Source: Gorsachius magnificus
Taxonomy: Eukaryota; Chordata; Aves; Pelecaniformes; Ardeidae
Direction: 5' to 3'
Assembly (NCBI GenBank): GCA_034008185.1
Contig: CM067082.1
Coordinates: 88,473,684 to 88,537,683 of the forward strand
DNA: 64,000 nucleotides
Shown: positions 1-12,300 of the stretch, one piece after another
How the letters are laid out: every line of letters starts with the position of its first letter
How positions within the stretch are numbered: position 1 is the stretch's first letter
Translations under genes and position numbers: made by a program
The notes under the pieces: generated by a model
Told to the model about the DNA's origin: nothing
The model's database searches: none
What the model saw: the letters and a program-made list of their open reading frames with translations, nothing else

Positions 1-735
1 GGGATAATAACATCCCTCACCTTGCCTTGCTACGCAAACACAAACACTAGTTAACTGACTGCTGTGAAACAACTGGTTAGTCTAGACCCATGGGCTCTCA
101 CACCCTGAGAATCAGGCTTGTGCCCTCAGCATCTGCATCGCTCTTCTCACTAGTCTTTAGCTCTCCTTCCTGCAGCATTGCGTGGCCCTGCTGTCCTGTG
201 GAAGCCCGTCAAATGCTGCTGCTTTGACCTGACCCACGGGCTGCTGCACCGTTTGGCAGAGGCCCTCTAAATGCCTGCTCACCTGTCTTGCGCTGCAAGT
301 CCCTTTGCTGCCTGATGACTTGACCGCTCTCTTTCCTCTGGCCCCAAAATGTATCTCAGTGCATAGGTGGTCCTACACGCTGAGAGAGGAGATGTGAAAA
401 GTTTGATCAGTGTTGAGCATCATAGGAAGAAGTATTAAATGTAGAATATTGATAGTATGCAGCGAGCAAGTGTTGCAAGATAATGGACGCAAGACCATAA
501 TGACATCATCAGTCAGCCTCCTCGGGGAACGTGTTTCTCCTTTTGTCTCATTGCTTGGTTAGAGCGTAACACCCAGAGTTACCCCTTGCCTATGCTTGCG
601 GGGTTTGAACTTCTACCCCCTATTTAAGTGCTTCAGCCATTATGCTAGAAAGCCTGTTTTACTTGCTTGTTGTCTGTCCTGAGGACAATTTCAGTAGTTC
701 ATCCATACTGCCCCTCAGCAGCCTCAGGCCACCAA
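1..735. other. 5' flank, no gene recognised
   Basis: I see no convincing exon or RNA gene here. The stretch from about 400 to 720 has a promoter-like look, with a TATA-like tatttaag near 622 after a pyrimidine/C-rich run, and might be an eroded LTR, but no termini or target-site duplication could be defined. In the human locus the next gene on this side of SMIM13 is ELOVL2, tens of kilobases away, so an intergenic interval is expected. Confidence 0.4.
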
Positions 736-739
736 GACC

Positions 740-1180
740 AGAGAGAAAGCATGGAGCAAGGACGATTTACCCTCGGTGGAGAAGGACCAGGTTAGGGAGC
801 AAACAAACTGGAAATACATAAGTCCATGGAGCCTGACAGGTTGTGCCCATGAGCGCTGAGGGAGCTGGCTGATGTCATAGCAATTATCTTCAAAACACAG
901 AGGTGAGTGGGAGAGGTTCCCAAAGACTGGACGAGAGGTGAGTATCACTCCTGTCTTCAAGAAGGGCAAGAAGGAAGGTCTGGAGAACTACAGGCCAGTC
1001 AGCCTCACCTCCGTCCTGGTGATGGAGAAAATCCTCCTGGAAATCATCTCCAAACAGAGAAAGGACAAGAAGGTGATGGCGAATAGTCAACGTAGATTTA
1101 TGAAGGGGAAATCAAGCCTGACTGACCTGATGGTGTCCTACAACAAGGTGACTAGCTTGGTGGATGAGCTAGAGAAAGGG
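740..1180 (+). mobile_element. CR1 LINE fragment, reverse-transcriptase region
   Basis: Conceptual translation gives a decayed CR1 ORF2 segment. It holds a pre-RT block resembling the family's KSMGPD...LRELADVIA, then ITPVFKKGKKE, ENYRPVSLTS, VMEKILLEIISK and NSQRRFMKGKSSLTDL. NYRPVSLTS and FxKGKSxLT are hallmark reverse-transcriptase motifs of avian CR1. The upstream part is broken by stops (around 830 and 850) and shifts frame, so this is a dead, 5'-truncated copy. The YxDD catalytic box is not present. It is in the same orientation as the CR1 3' end at 1568-1667 and may be part of one internally deleted element. Confidence 0.9.
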
Positions 1181-1567
1181 ACACTTTCTCTACGCTCTAG
1201 AGAAAAGGATGCTTACATAAGTAAAATTAAGGTTTTCCAAACTGAACATACATTGATTAATAGGCCCTCTACCCCTGCAGTGTGATAGCAGAAATATAAT
1301 TGCTACCTGCCTTCATCTTTATTTCCTAGTATATTGCCTTGGATGGTATCATGTGTATTTGATCATGCATATTTATCACTCCAAAAGTGGGTGGGTCTGC
1401 AGCGCTTGGGGATGTGATGTGAATTAGTTAACTACCATTAGCAAAACAGTTTGGAACTGCAGGATGATGTAAATGAAATTATTTTAGTAGCCCTAAAATG
1501 CGACAGCTTTTTTTACAGGAACGTGACGGTCCCATACCCAGAGAACTTACGCAAACTATAGATGAGC
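1181..1567. other. interval between two CR1 pieces
   Basis: This AT-rich stretch separates the CR1 RT fragment from a CR1 3' end in the same orientation. The part from about 1440 to 1495 faintly resembles the tail of a MIR/CORE-like SINE, but too weakly to annotate. No coding potential is seen. Confidence 0.35.
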
Positions 1568-1667
1568 AACCTGATCTAGTTAGCGGTGTCCCTGCCCACT
1601 GCAGGGGGGTTGGACTAGATGACCTCTAGGGGTCCCTTCCAACCCAAAACATTCTATGATTCTATGA
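1568..1667 (+). mobile_element. CR1 LINE 3' terminal fragment
   Basis: The sequence carries the standard CR1 3' UTR end: the block ggttggactagatgacct, then ggtcccttccaaccc, and finally the short tandem ending attctatgattctatga. That ending places the 3' terminus of the element on the + strand. Confidence 0.95.
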
Positions 1668-2469
1668 CAAGTAAAAAATCAGAGAAACAGAATGGCGTAG
1701 CTAGGAGGGAGCTTAAATATTTTTCAAAAGTTAATATGGTAGTAAATGTTACTGGTTTATTGTCTGCAATACAGAAGAAACCTTGCTTAAGTACGTGTAA
1801 CAACTGCTTAGGCTAGAATTAAAGTGACATTTCAAGACTGGGAGGTATGTCAAAGTTACTGAGAAATGACAGAAGAGATGTTTCAAGAGAAATGACGCTT
1901 GCAAATGACACAACGAGTGGGTTAGGCAGAGTATTGCCCAGGACTGGGAATGTTGGGAGAGAAGGCTAGGAATGGAAAGAGAGAACTCTGGTTTGATTTG
2001 GTGAAGTGACGGCAAATTTAAGGCTGTGAATGGGGGACTGCATGTGCAGGTAATTTTGGTTTACAGGTGTCCTGAAAGGAGGAGGCGTGCGGCATGCTCA
2101 ACGAGAAGGAAAAACAATACGAATTTTAAAGATCTCCCCTTTTAAGTGAAGCTAAATAATCCCTAAAAGAAACATGAAGGAGAACTGGATTAGCTTTCTC
2201 TGACGTCTCACCGCAACGGCGACATCTTCGTGAGAAATGAGGCTTCTGAAGTAGTGGATTTAAACACACATTTTCAGTAGCTTTAGAAACATTAACCAGC
2301 GTCTCCTGCACAACGAAGGAACGTGATAACCTTATTCTGGTGCTAAAGGCAAAGTCCGTATCAGAATCAAGGTTACCTCTTGCTTACCTCACGATTCCTG
2401 GAAGGCATCATTTCCTCAGGTTTCCCTTAAGAGGAAGAGACAAGCTTTGATGTATGGCTACAGCGTCAA
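1668..2469. other. SMIM13 upstream intergenic DNA
   Basis: I see no recognisable exon, RNA gene or repeat in this stretch of moderate GC content leading up to the CpG island. Short ORFs here look like chance. Confidence 0.4.
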
Positions 2470-3307
2470 CAGAAGGGCACGAACCAAGGTCGTGGGGAAT
2501 GTGAACCGCGCCGGGGTACAAACACAGGGGTACGAACGGCGCCTTGGCCCGGGCCTGGTAGCCCTGCTGTCCCCTCACCCACCGCACAGCGGGAGGCAAG
2601 GGCAGCAACGACGGGAGGGGGAGAGAGGAGCCAGAGAGCGGCCTGCCCCATCCTCACGGGCGATCTAAAGCCGCACCGCACAGGGAGCAATCCGCCCCGC
2701 ACGGCTTCCGTTCCGTTCCGGGCTCCGCACCGCTCTTTCACCACAGGGGCTGCCCCTCTCTTCCCCGCCCTGCCTCAACGCAGCCGCGGCCCCTGGCCGG
2801 GCGCCCGCCCGCCCCCACCCTGCCTCCAACCCCGCCTGTCCCGCTCAGGGAGGGGCCGGAGCCGCAGCCAGCCAGCCAGCCGGCCGGCCGCCCCTCGGCC
2901 TGCCCCGTGGCGGGGGCGGTGCTACCCCCGCGCGAGGGCGGGCCCCCGTCCCCGCCGCGCGGGGGGCCCACCCGCTCCGGCCGCCGGGGCGGGAGGCGAA
3001 CTACGGCTCCCGCGCCCGGCAGCCCGCCCCTCCTCGGGCCTCACGCCGGGCCGTTCAGCGGCGGCCGGGGACGGGGCTGGCGCCGCCGCGGCCGGCTCAG
3101 CCCGGGTCGCTGCTCGCCCTCCTGGCTGGGCCGCGGAGCGCCCCGTGGCCCCCGCGGGGGGGGGGGCGTGGGGGCCCCCCGGGCCCGCGGGGGTGCGCGC
3201 TCCGACGGCCCCTGGCCCCCCCGGGCGGCCGGGCTGCTGCCGCGGCGGGGAAGCGTCTTCGAGGAGGGGCCGCCGCCGCCGGCAGCGGGGGGGAGGCGGC
3301 CGGCGCC

Positions 3308-3383
3308 ATGTGGCAGAGCATCGGGCTGACCTTGCTCGTGATCGTGGCCACCCTGGCCTGCGTGCTGCTCTTCATGCTGTGCG
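3308..3383 (+). CDS. SMIM13: SMIM13 coding exon 1
   Basis: This exon encodes residues 1-25 plus the first base of codon 26, from the starting MWQSIGL to the end of the transmembrane helix. The context gcgccATGt has a purine at -3, and this ATG matches the N terminus of the human protein. The donor is G|GTGAGT at 3384. The exon lies at the downstream edge of the CpG island, and the intron begins at once with a C-rich tract. Confidence 0.95.
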
Positions 3384-6300
3384 GTGAGTCCCGCCCGCTA
3401 CCCTGGGCGCGGGGGGCGAGGAGGCGCGGGAGGGCTGGCCTGGCTGCGGCGTGCAGTGCCCGTGTGCCCCCCCCCCGCACCACCCCCGCCCCCCCCCCCC
3501 TCACCACCCCCCCTCCCCCTGGCTCAATCTGGTGGTTCCTCTTTGCTCCGAGAGACTGAAGGAGACGGAAGGGCGGGGGGGGTGGGGGGGGAGGTGTGCG
3601 CGGCTCACAGCGCCCCCTTCTCTTTGTTTCCAAATAGTTTTGAGCCTTGAAATGCTTCCAGAGCTTAATTCGGCGACTGATCTATAGCTGACAGCTTTTT
3701 TAGTGAATGAGCTGCTGAGCGATCACTGCAGCTTGTACATGGGCCAGTGAACGAAAGAAGTAAACTTCCTGCTGGTCTTCCTCAGCTTTCGACGTCTGTT
3801 TTGCTCGCGTAGATTTAGAGCAGCTCTCGGGAGGGTTTTTTTTTTTCGTTGTGTGGATCCAGGACTTGTATTGGTTTTTAATACAGAGAGAAAGGGTTAT
3901 TTCAATGGGAGGCATGACTTCCAGGTCTGTTGGGGTTCTTGGGAGGAATCGGTAGCGTAGTGCCTGTGGATGTTGTGATCGATATGCTGAACTTAGAGCT
4001 CTTAAAAACAAAACAAAACAAAAACAACCCCAAAAATCACTGCCACCAAACTCAAACTATGCCATAGCCTGTGGTGAAAGGCTTGTGAGACAAAAAGCAA
4101 CTGCCAGGTGGATTTGTAAGTGATTTTTGAAAACCAAGGGAGCAAAGTGAAGAGGCAGCTGACGCATTACTAAAATAAATTGTTAATTGTGGTCAAAATG
4201 GCAAAGCATTGTGAAAAGATTTTGCAATATGAAGGGACTGGATAATGGGAGGTGAAATCCAATATTAACATGTATGGAGTAACGTACATAAGAAGTGTGA
4301 AATATGTGTGTGCATAACTTATGTGGGGAAATATAATGTCTTCAGCCCGAGCTGTTATATCCTGAAGAAAGGATTAGCTGAAGTAATTGCAACCATTTCT
4401 CAAAAACAGCTGTTTAATGCTTTGTAGCAAGCTAGCAGGGAAATCAAACGTTAGAAGCTTAAAATAAAATGGAAAATGTCATTATATTGGTATGGGAATC
4501 TACCATGTGCTTGTTTCTCAAACAGTGTATTTTATTAAAGTGTATTACCTTACTAAAAAAAAAAAACCAAACCCTAGTTTCTTTTTAAAAAGATAGGATG
4601 GTGAGAGCTCTGTAATGATTCCTGCATGAATAAATTCTAAATAGGTTAGATCTGTCTAGCCTGGAAAACAGATGACTGGAGAAAGGGTGATGGTTATAAA
4701 ACTGATAGAATGAAAAAGGTGAACTGGAAATGGTTGTGAAATTTCATCATTACAGAGGAATTGGAGTACACAAAGTTAAATGATAAAGCAACAGGCTTAA
4801 ACCAAAACATTGTCTCTTACACAATGGGGAAATAAGCTGCGAGCTCATTAACAAAGAATATTTTGGATGCTGAAACTTTTTTATCATTTAAAGTTCATGG
4901 AAGAAAGGTCAACATCTTTAAGCCATAGTATTAATACTTAAGTAAGGACATTTCTGAAATATAGAGAACTGTGACTGCAAGGGTATATGAGGGTGCACCT
5001 TGTATACTTTCCCTGGTCTTGTGCTCTTTTTCCTCTGCGTCCTGTACTGTCCATTGTTACAGACTAAACTGTGACTTAAGTGGATGCTTATTCTGTTTTT
5101 TTTTTTTATTCAAGTTTCTATATGCTCATTAGGTGTTGTCTGGCCACTTTTCGTCTTTTAGAAGATGAAACATGATAATTATTAGGGTCTTTATGTTTTC
5201 AGAGTGTGTATATGAGATCTTTGCAGACTCACCTGCTGAAAGATTAAAATTGTTTTAGAATAGACTATTTCAGTTGGAAGGGACCTACAATGATAATCTA
5301 GTCCAACTGCCTGACCAATTCAGGGCTGACCAAGTCAAAGCATGCTGTTAAGGCATTGTCCCAATGCCTCTTAAACACTGACAGGCTTGAGGCATCGACT
5401 GGCTTTCTAGGAAGCCTGTTCCAGTGTTTGACCACCTTCTTGGTAAAGAATGGTTCATAATGTCCAGTCTAAACCTCCCCTGACTGAAGCAGCTTTGAAC
5501 CATTCCCACCCATCCTGTCACTGGATCCTGGGGAGAAGAGCTCAGCACTTCCCTCTCCACATCCCCTCCTCAGGAAGGTGTAGAGAGTGATGAGGTCACT
5601 CCTCAGCCTCCTTTTCTCCAAACTACACAAGCCCAAAATCCTTAGCTGCTCCTCATGGGACATTCCTTCCAGCCCTGTCACCAGCTTTGCCCTCCTCTGG
5701 ATGGATTTGAGTACCTTAACATCCTTCCTAAATCGTGGGGCCCAGAACTCCACACTGTACTCAAAGTGAGGCTGCACCAACACCAAATACAGCAGGATAA
5801 TTCTGATCTTGCAACATGCTGTTCAGAGTTGGAAACCAAGATCACTTTCTCCAGGCCTTTCTGCTTTTGTATCACTAAGGATCTCTTTAACTTTGCCTAC
5901 TAATTTAAACATCCTTCTAGTGCTTTTTAAAGAGAGCAAGAGTAATTAATAAGTGACGCTATTTTTAAGTGGCTTATAAATACTTAGCAGTTTGGAGTTC
6001 CGTATTGTACGTTCAATTTGGATTCATTGAATACTATTCTGCTTTGATTTCTTCATTGTATTTTACTTTCAGCAGTATCAGAGCATATGAAATGATTGCT
6101 GAAAGTCACCTAGCTTTCAAAAGTACTGAACACAGGAAGCTGACATGCTCAATAGCACTTGATAATGGTAATGATTGCTAGCATTGGTAATAATTTTTTC
6201 CCATCATAGAGCATTTATTAAGTACTACTGGTACACTTCTTGTGCCATGATTATTAATGGAAAATACTCACGGAAAACAGTGTCAAGACCACTGCTAGAA

Positions 6301-9300
6301 AATGAGTACAAGCTGCTTCTAATTTAATTGTTTATCTGTGCCATTGATAGGCAGTTTCTTATCCACCTTCTTACCTACAGGTCTCTCTATCATTTACAGC
6401 CTGTTAGACTCCCAGGGAGACTGGGTGCTACATATGACAGGATATGAGTAAATGTCAGCCAGTGAGACATACAAATTAATGGCCAAACCTGACACAAGAA
6501 TGGCTGGATAGAAACTCGCGTAAGTTTAATCTGATAAAAAATATACTGCAGCCACCTGATGAGAGGTATTGAAACAGCTTTATGAAAAGGACTTACAGGG
6601 TCAAGAGCCTAAAGAACTGTAACTTGAATTTTGAGTGGCTTATAAAAGGACTCATGGTGTGAATGCTTGCAGAGAACGATGGGTTTGAATATCCAGCAGA
6701 CATCCTAGGATCATATGGATTTTTGCTGCTTATCACAAATACGATGTGATAAGTGCTATCAAAACTTAAATAATGGGGAAAATTGTAATTTTTATCACTT
6801 TTCTGAAGTGAAAAGACAAAAAATTCAAAGCACAAACTATCAGAAGTTATTTGGACCAGTTCTTCAGCCATGTGAAAAGCAAATGTTTATGCCTGAATAT
6901 GTCTATAAAAGTACTTTGAATAGATGACCTGATTTCTTTTAAGCATTTCTGGGTGCTTGCAACTGCTACTTTCAATATTAATCTGAATGTGTAAGGAAGC
7001 ACGGAAGGCTTGCAGCTAACAATATCTCTGTTTGTAAACTGATCACATCTGACATAGAAACCATTGAGGGACTGTAAACATAGCAATAATACAGTTGCTC
7101 TTTTAAAAGCGGGACTGAGGTAACTTGCTTCCACTTTCTTATTCCCACCTCTTCTGATTTCCTTTCTCTGGTTTCTCTCTGGTGGTCTCAATGCTGCTTT
7201 TGTGTATCCCATGTTCCTCTGCAGATGGGCGGAATTTGTGCATTGTCAAGGATATAGGATAAGATAAAATACCAGCTAAGGTGAACTCTAGCACTGCTTA
7301 CTGCTGTGTATTTGTTTTCCCAATGTAGTAACGCATGAAGCCGTGCGAAATTGCAGAAGTGCCTTCAGTAGAACAGATGGAAGCATTCATCTTGTTTGGC
7401 AAGAGAAGCTAATGAGATGTGGTTTGAGAGATGTGACCTTAAAACAAAAATCATGTCACTCCAAGCACAGAAAGAAGTGTGTGGCTTGCTTCACAAGTCT
7501 GAATTCAGTTGCAGATGGGAAAACACTTGAGCTCTAAATTCTACCTGAATAACTTTACTGCTTTGTTGAAACAGTTTTGTAATGATCTTACATGAGTGAA
7601 TCTTGTAAAATGCTTCAAAAGATGAGGCGAGTCATGCTTGATTAGACCAGCAATAAAAATACCCTTTAATTTGAAGTTCAATTTCAAAACTGTTATAAAT
7701 AGGAGATTGGAAGAGGGCGGGATTCCTTGTAGTCAGCAAGCAGCGTGTGGTAGTGTGTTGCATTAAATGGGACCGGGTTTAAGGGGGACCAGGTTTAAGG
7801 AGCTGTGCAGAACCAAGCACTGTGTCACCTGGTGTCTTCTGTTATTCCAATACCAGAGTAGCATATGCTTCCTTCAGTCTGATCTTCGTCATAGCAAAGC
7901 TGTCCTCTAGGGCAGTATATTATCGACATCTTAAAAATGGAACAGCATTAAAGTGACTTGTGGTCACAGAAGAAATCTGATGCAGATATTGGAGTAGAAC
8001 CCCATTCTCCCAAATCTAAGGTTAGCATCTAGAGCTCTGTGCTTTTGGTTTTTTGGGGTTTTTTTTTGTTTGTTGTTAGGCTTTGTTTTTCAGCTATAGC
8101 TGCTTAAGATTTTCTGTAATGGACATGTCAGCATTTAATTGCAGGCAACATTCACCTTGGTAATAACCCAGTTCTAAATGAGTCTTTGTGTGCTGGAGTA
8201 TTAGCATCCTATTTTCGAATCAGTAGGGACACGGAGGTACAGTGATCTTGCAAGACTGTACAGAAAGTCTATAACGGGGTCAGAAATAAAAGCCAGATCT
8301 TCAGACTCTGTCTTGTGCCACTACTGCATTGCCTTCCTTCCTTCCTTGGTTTCTTTTGTATTTCACATAAGCGTGGTGGGTTGGCCTTGACTGGATGCCA
8401 GGTGCCACCAAGCCACTCTCTCATTCCCCTCTTCAGCAGGGCAGGCAGGGAGAAAATGAGATGGAAAAGAAAAACTCCTGGGTCAAGATAAAAGCAGTTT
8501 AATAAAAGCAAAAGTTACTCATGGTAGCAAAAGGAAAACAAAGATTTTATTCTGTACTTCCCATTAGCAGGTAATGTCCGGCCACTTCCCAGGAAGCAGG
8601 GCTTCAGTACACGAGCGGTTGCTCCAGAAGGACAATTATCACAAATGTCATTAAAAAATGAATGCCCCCCCCTCCTCTTTTCCCTTAGCTTTTATATCTG
8701 AGCTGATGTCATATGGTATGCAATATCCCTTTGGTCGGTTGGGGTCAGGTGTCTTGGCTATGTCCCCCCCCAAGATCTTGCCCCCTCCCAGCCCATTGGT
8801 GGTGGTGGGGGAATGTTGGAGACCCAGCCTTGATGTTGTGCGAGCTCTGCTCAGCAGCAGCCAGAACACTGGTGTGTTATCAGTGCCTTTCTACGTACCA
8901 GTAGAAAGCACAGCACTATCAGGGCTGCTGTGGGGAAGGTTAACTCTTATCTTAGCCCAACCCAATGCAATAAGAAAAATCAGGTTGCTTTATCCTAGCA
9001 TGCCATATTAGCCCTGGGCTTTTTGTTTTGTTTGCTCTTCTGATTCAAATGGAAGAGGAAAATGTGCTCCAATAAAGAAAACGCTCCCTCTGTCAGTTTT
9101 TGTGTACAAGCCAGTATAAGGTGAATGAAATACATGAGCCTGAGACTTGTACCCCTCACCTTTCATGGGGGAGCAATATTGTAGTCAGATAGCTTACTTC
9201 CCCTTTACAAAGAACTAAGAGCTGGTGTGAGCAATAACAGAAAAGGTAGCTTCAGTGAAATGTAGTCAAATCATAAAAACTGTTTAACATCCTGCTACTA

Positions 9301-12300
9301 CATAGATGTTATACACGTCTATGTATGCGTCAGTAGAAGAAGCTTTGACTCATGGTCCCATCTTCACAAACACATTGCATCATGATTTATGAGAAGGGTT
9401 GACATACTGATTGCACAATGCCAAACATGGCTTAAATGCCTTTGGATGGCACCTGGCTGTGGCAGTTTAAGTGAGACGGTGGCTCCCAGCTTTTAGTGAG
9501 TACTAAACGCTGCAGAGGCTGGGAGCTGCTCTTTTGCCTAAATGCAAAATACTGTCTGTCTGTGGTAGATGGGGTTTCCCTACTCTCTCTGGATTCGGGT
9601 ATCTGCTATACTAAGAGCTGGAGCCCCCGCTTTGCATTGCATTGATGTACTGTTGGACCTGGCTTACTTCTCTGAGAGGCAACTTCTTTCACCAGTTAGT
9701 GTAGAAATATTATCTATTACAGTCTGCATGTCGTCACCGCTTGTTTGCTGAAGATGCGTTGTGGGTATGCTGTTTGACTTCCACAGGTTCAGTCAAGCTA
9801 AGGTTGATGTGAAAAGGTAAATCAAATGGCTAGAGAAAATAAAGTAAGCACTGGAAGACTGATTCGAACCAAATGTTTTGCGTGTGGTGAAGTTAAACTA
9901 GTAGGACTTCTTTGAGAGTGGCTTGCCTGAACAAAGTACAAGCATTTGAGATGCGAACCGGTGGTGTCGGTTACCTGCCCGGGAAGGGCTCTAGAGCAGA
10001 ATAGTTGCAAAGCTAAACTGAGCTGCAAAGACAAGAATGCACGGAAATGCCCATTTCCCCTTTTTGTGTGTTTTCAATTACTTTACAATTACTTTAGTTT
10101 TAAAAATACACTATTGTGTAACTTACAGTTCTTTGGTATGGCATGATGTCGGGCGTTACCGTTTTGCGATGTTCTTACAAGGCTGTGAAATTAATAGAAA
10201 ATGCATTGCCTTCTGATTCAGAAGTAACTCAGTACTGCAAATCTGCCTCCAGGCTTTCTGTGTGTGGTTTGGCTTAATGGTGTATTTAGTTGATACTGTC
10301 ACTGGAGAGAGTTTCTCTTACCCAGAATAACTTGTTCTTTAGTTATTTCCAAGGAAATTCTTATTTAAGTGTTTAGTAACAGCGGGGCGACAGGGAGTCT
10401 CAGCTGAAGAGGCAGTCTTAACTCGATTCAGACAACTGTGTTTGGGGGATATTTTTTTTTTTTTAACTTCCATCCAAGCTGGCACTGTAACTAGAGCAAG
10501 TGAAAGAAAGAAATCTTTCTACTTTGATTACCTTATACCTAAATGTCTCTGGTACAGGCTGGGAGATCTTGAGAGATTTTCAAACTCTAGTTTCCAAGCC
10601 TGGTTACCCTCCCGCTGTTATCGCTGGCGAAGCCTGTTGTAATTTTCTTTTCAGTGCACTGCATCGGGGTTGATTTCACCCGTCTATTTTGGTCTGGTGG
10701 TTTGTCAATTATAACCAGGCTCCTTGGCTGATTATTTACGCTGTCTTGTTTATCGTCTTGAGCTAGAGAGCTCTGAAGTCTGTTTCTGGCACCTCAGACC
10801 ATTGTGCTCTAGCTCAAACTAAACATTGAAAAAAACCAACTAATGCTGCTTTTCCTGAGAGTGTCTGAGAATGAAGTGTGAATGTTCTTTAGTATTTCTG
10901 TCTTCCCCTCTCTCCCCAAATAGTAATTCTGTGTGTTAAGCGGCCTGTTTGCAGTGATAGAGGAGGCATCTGGTCTGCTTTATCTACCCTAAGTTAAAAT
11001 ACATCCCTTAGTGGGATATTTATTTATACCAAATATATTCAAGTCATGCTTCTGTAAAGTGCCTGATAACTTTTGGTTTGGGAAGACCCTGAATATTTTT
11101 GGCTTTCCCCCTGGAAGCAATGTGTCTGTTTCACAGTAATTAACTTTGCAGGTGTTTTAGGTAGGATTTTAAACAAACAATTTGTGGCTGAGAGTTTTTT
11201 ACACACGCACACGTGCACACACACACAGAGATGCTTAAGTGGATTTAGTAGAAAGTACTAAATCTAGTGCTCCAAATTTTGGCTCTGTCAAGAAATTGGG
11301 GAGTTGAAGACATTTTTAAATGGCTTGTAATAGTCTGCTTAAGTGTCACTTTCTTGCAAGTTTCTTATATTCACTTGAAATATTTTATGCATTTTCTTTC
11401 CCATGTGGACTAGAAATGAGTAAGGCTTTTGGAAATTTGATTCTTTTCATGACATTTAGACCCGAGAGAAGAATGGATTGATTTACGGTTTTTGGAATGC
11501 ACAAAGCATTGAAACTTCCAGAGACCTGAAATACCCCTCAATGGAAACAACTTTCAGAGAGTTGCTACTTAAGATTTTACTTCCAGATCTGAAAGAAAAG
11601 GAAAAAAAAGCCAAAATCAGACATCTGCCATTGAGGTTTTTGCTAGGTGGCAGGGGGATTTAAGGCATTTGTGGGACATCAGATTAAATTTAATCACAAA
11701 TCGTTTAGAGGTTTAGGTATTTATGGAAAAAGGAAATACTTGGTGTGGGCTTTCGGAATTAATTTAGATCATAAAAAGTTGTCATATAAAATCTTTTCCA
11801 CAACTGTCCTCAGCAGCAGAGAAGTTACGGACATTAAAAGTCTGCAGGGTGTGAAAAGTATTCCAGGAGGGAGGGGAGGGGTGGGATCTTGTTTTGTCCT
11901 AAGCAATGGCCTGCTCGTGTTGGCGTGACCGATTACAGAAGGGGAAGAAAAATCGTGGTGCTGTGGTTACACAAGTGCCACTTGTTAAGTGTTTCTTCCC
12001 CTTCCCTAATATGCCCCTGTTGCCCACGCTCACAAGTCTGTCTCTGCTGATAGATGTGTAATTGGGAGGACGGGTTTCCCTAGCCCTGTGAAATAGGGCT
12101 CTTAATATTCGCATAGGTCAGCAGTAGAGGCTTGAATAGATAGCAAGACCTTCTGAACAGAGAATGGGAGTATTAATTTATAGCTCTGCACAAGACAGAT
12201 GGTTTCTGGTGTTGCAAATGACGCTTGTATAGCATATGTTTTCAAACAGCTGTTTAAATTTTATGCTGCTTCACTGTGTATTTCACAGGCAAGTTACATT

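Larger units (their letters stand above)
2470..3640 (+). promoter_or_regulatory. CpG island covering the SMIM13 promoter and exon 1
   Basis: GC content and CpG density rise sharply from about 2.47 kb, peak between about 2.75 and 3.30 kb with many GC boxes (gggcggg/ccgccc types) and no TATA box, and fall back after about 3.64 kb. The SMIM13 start codon is near the downstream edge at 3308, so the transcription start is probably 50-400 bases upstream, though I cannot place it. TATA-less CpG-island promoters typically drive broadly expressed genes with dispersed starts. Long ORFs on both strands here are a by-product of GC richness. Confidence 0.88.

Noticed and set aside
938..1285. 115-codon ORF on the + strand as a possible gene
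   Set aside because: It is a decayed CR1 reverse-transcriptase segment, not a host gene.
2408..3650. Many overlapping long ORFs on both strands around the SMIM13 promoter (up to 178 codons)
   Set aside because: They are proline/glycine/arginine-rich by-products of a CpG island; stop codons are rare in such sequence, and only the frame from 3308 matches a known protein.
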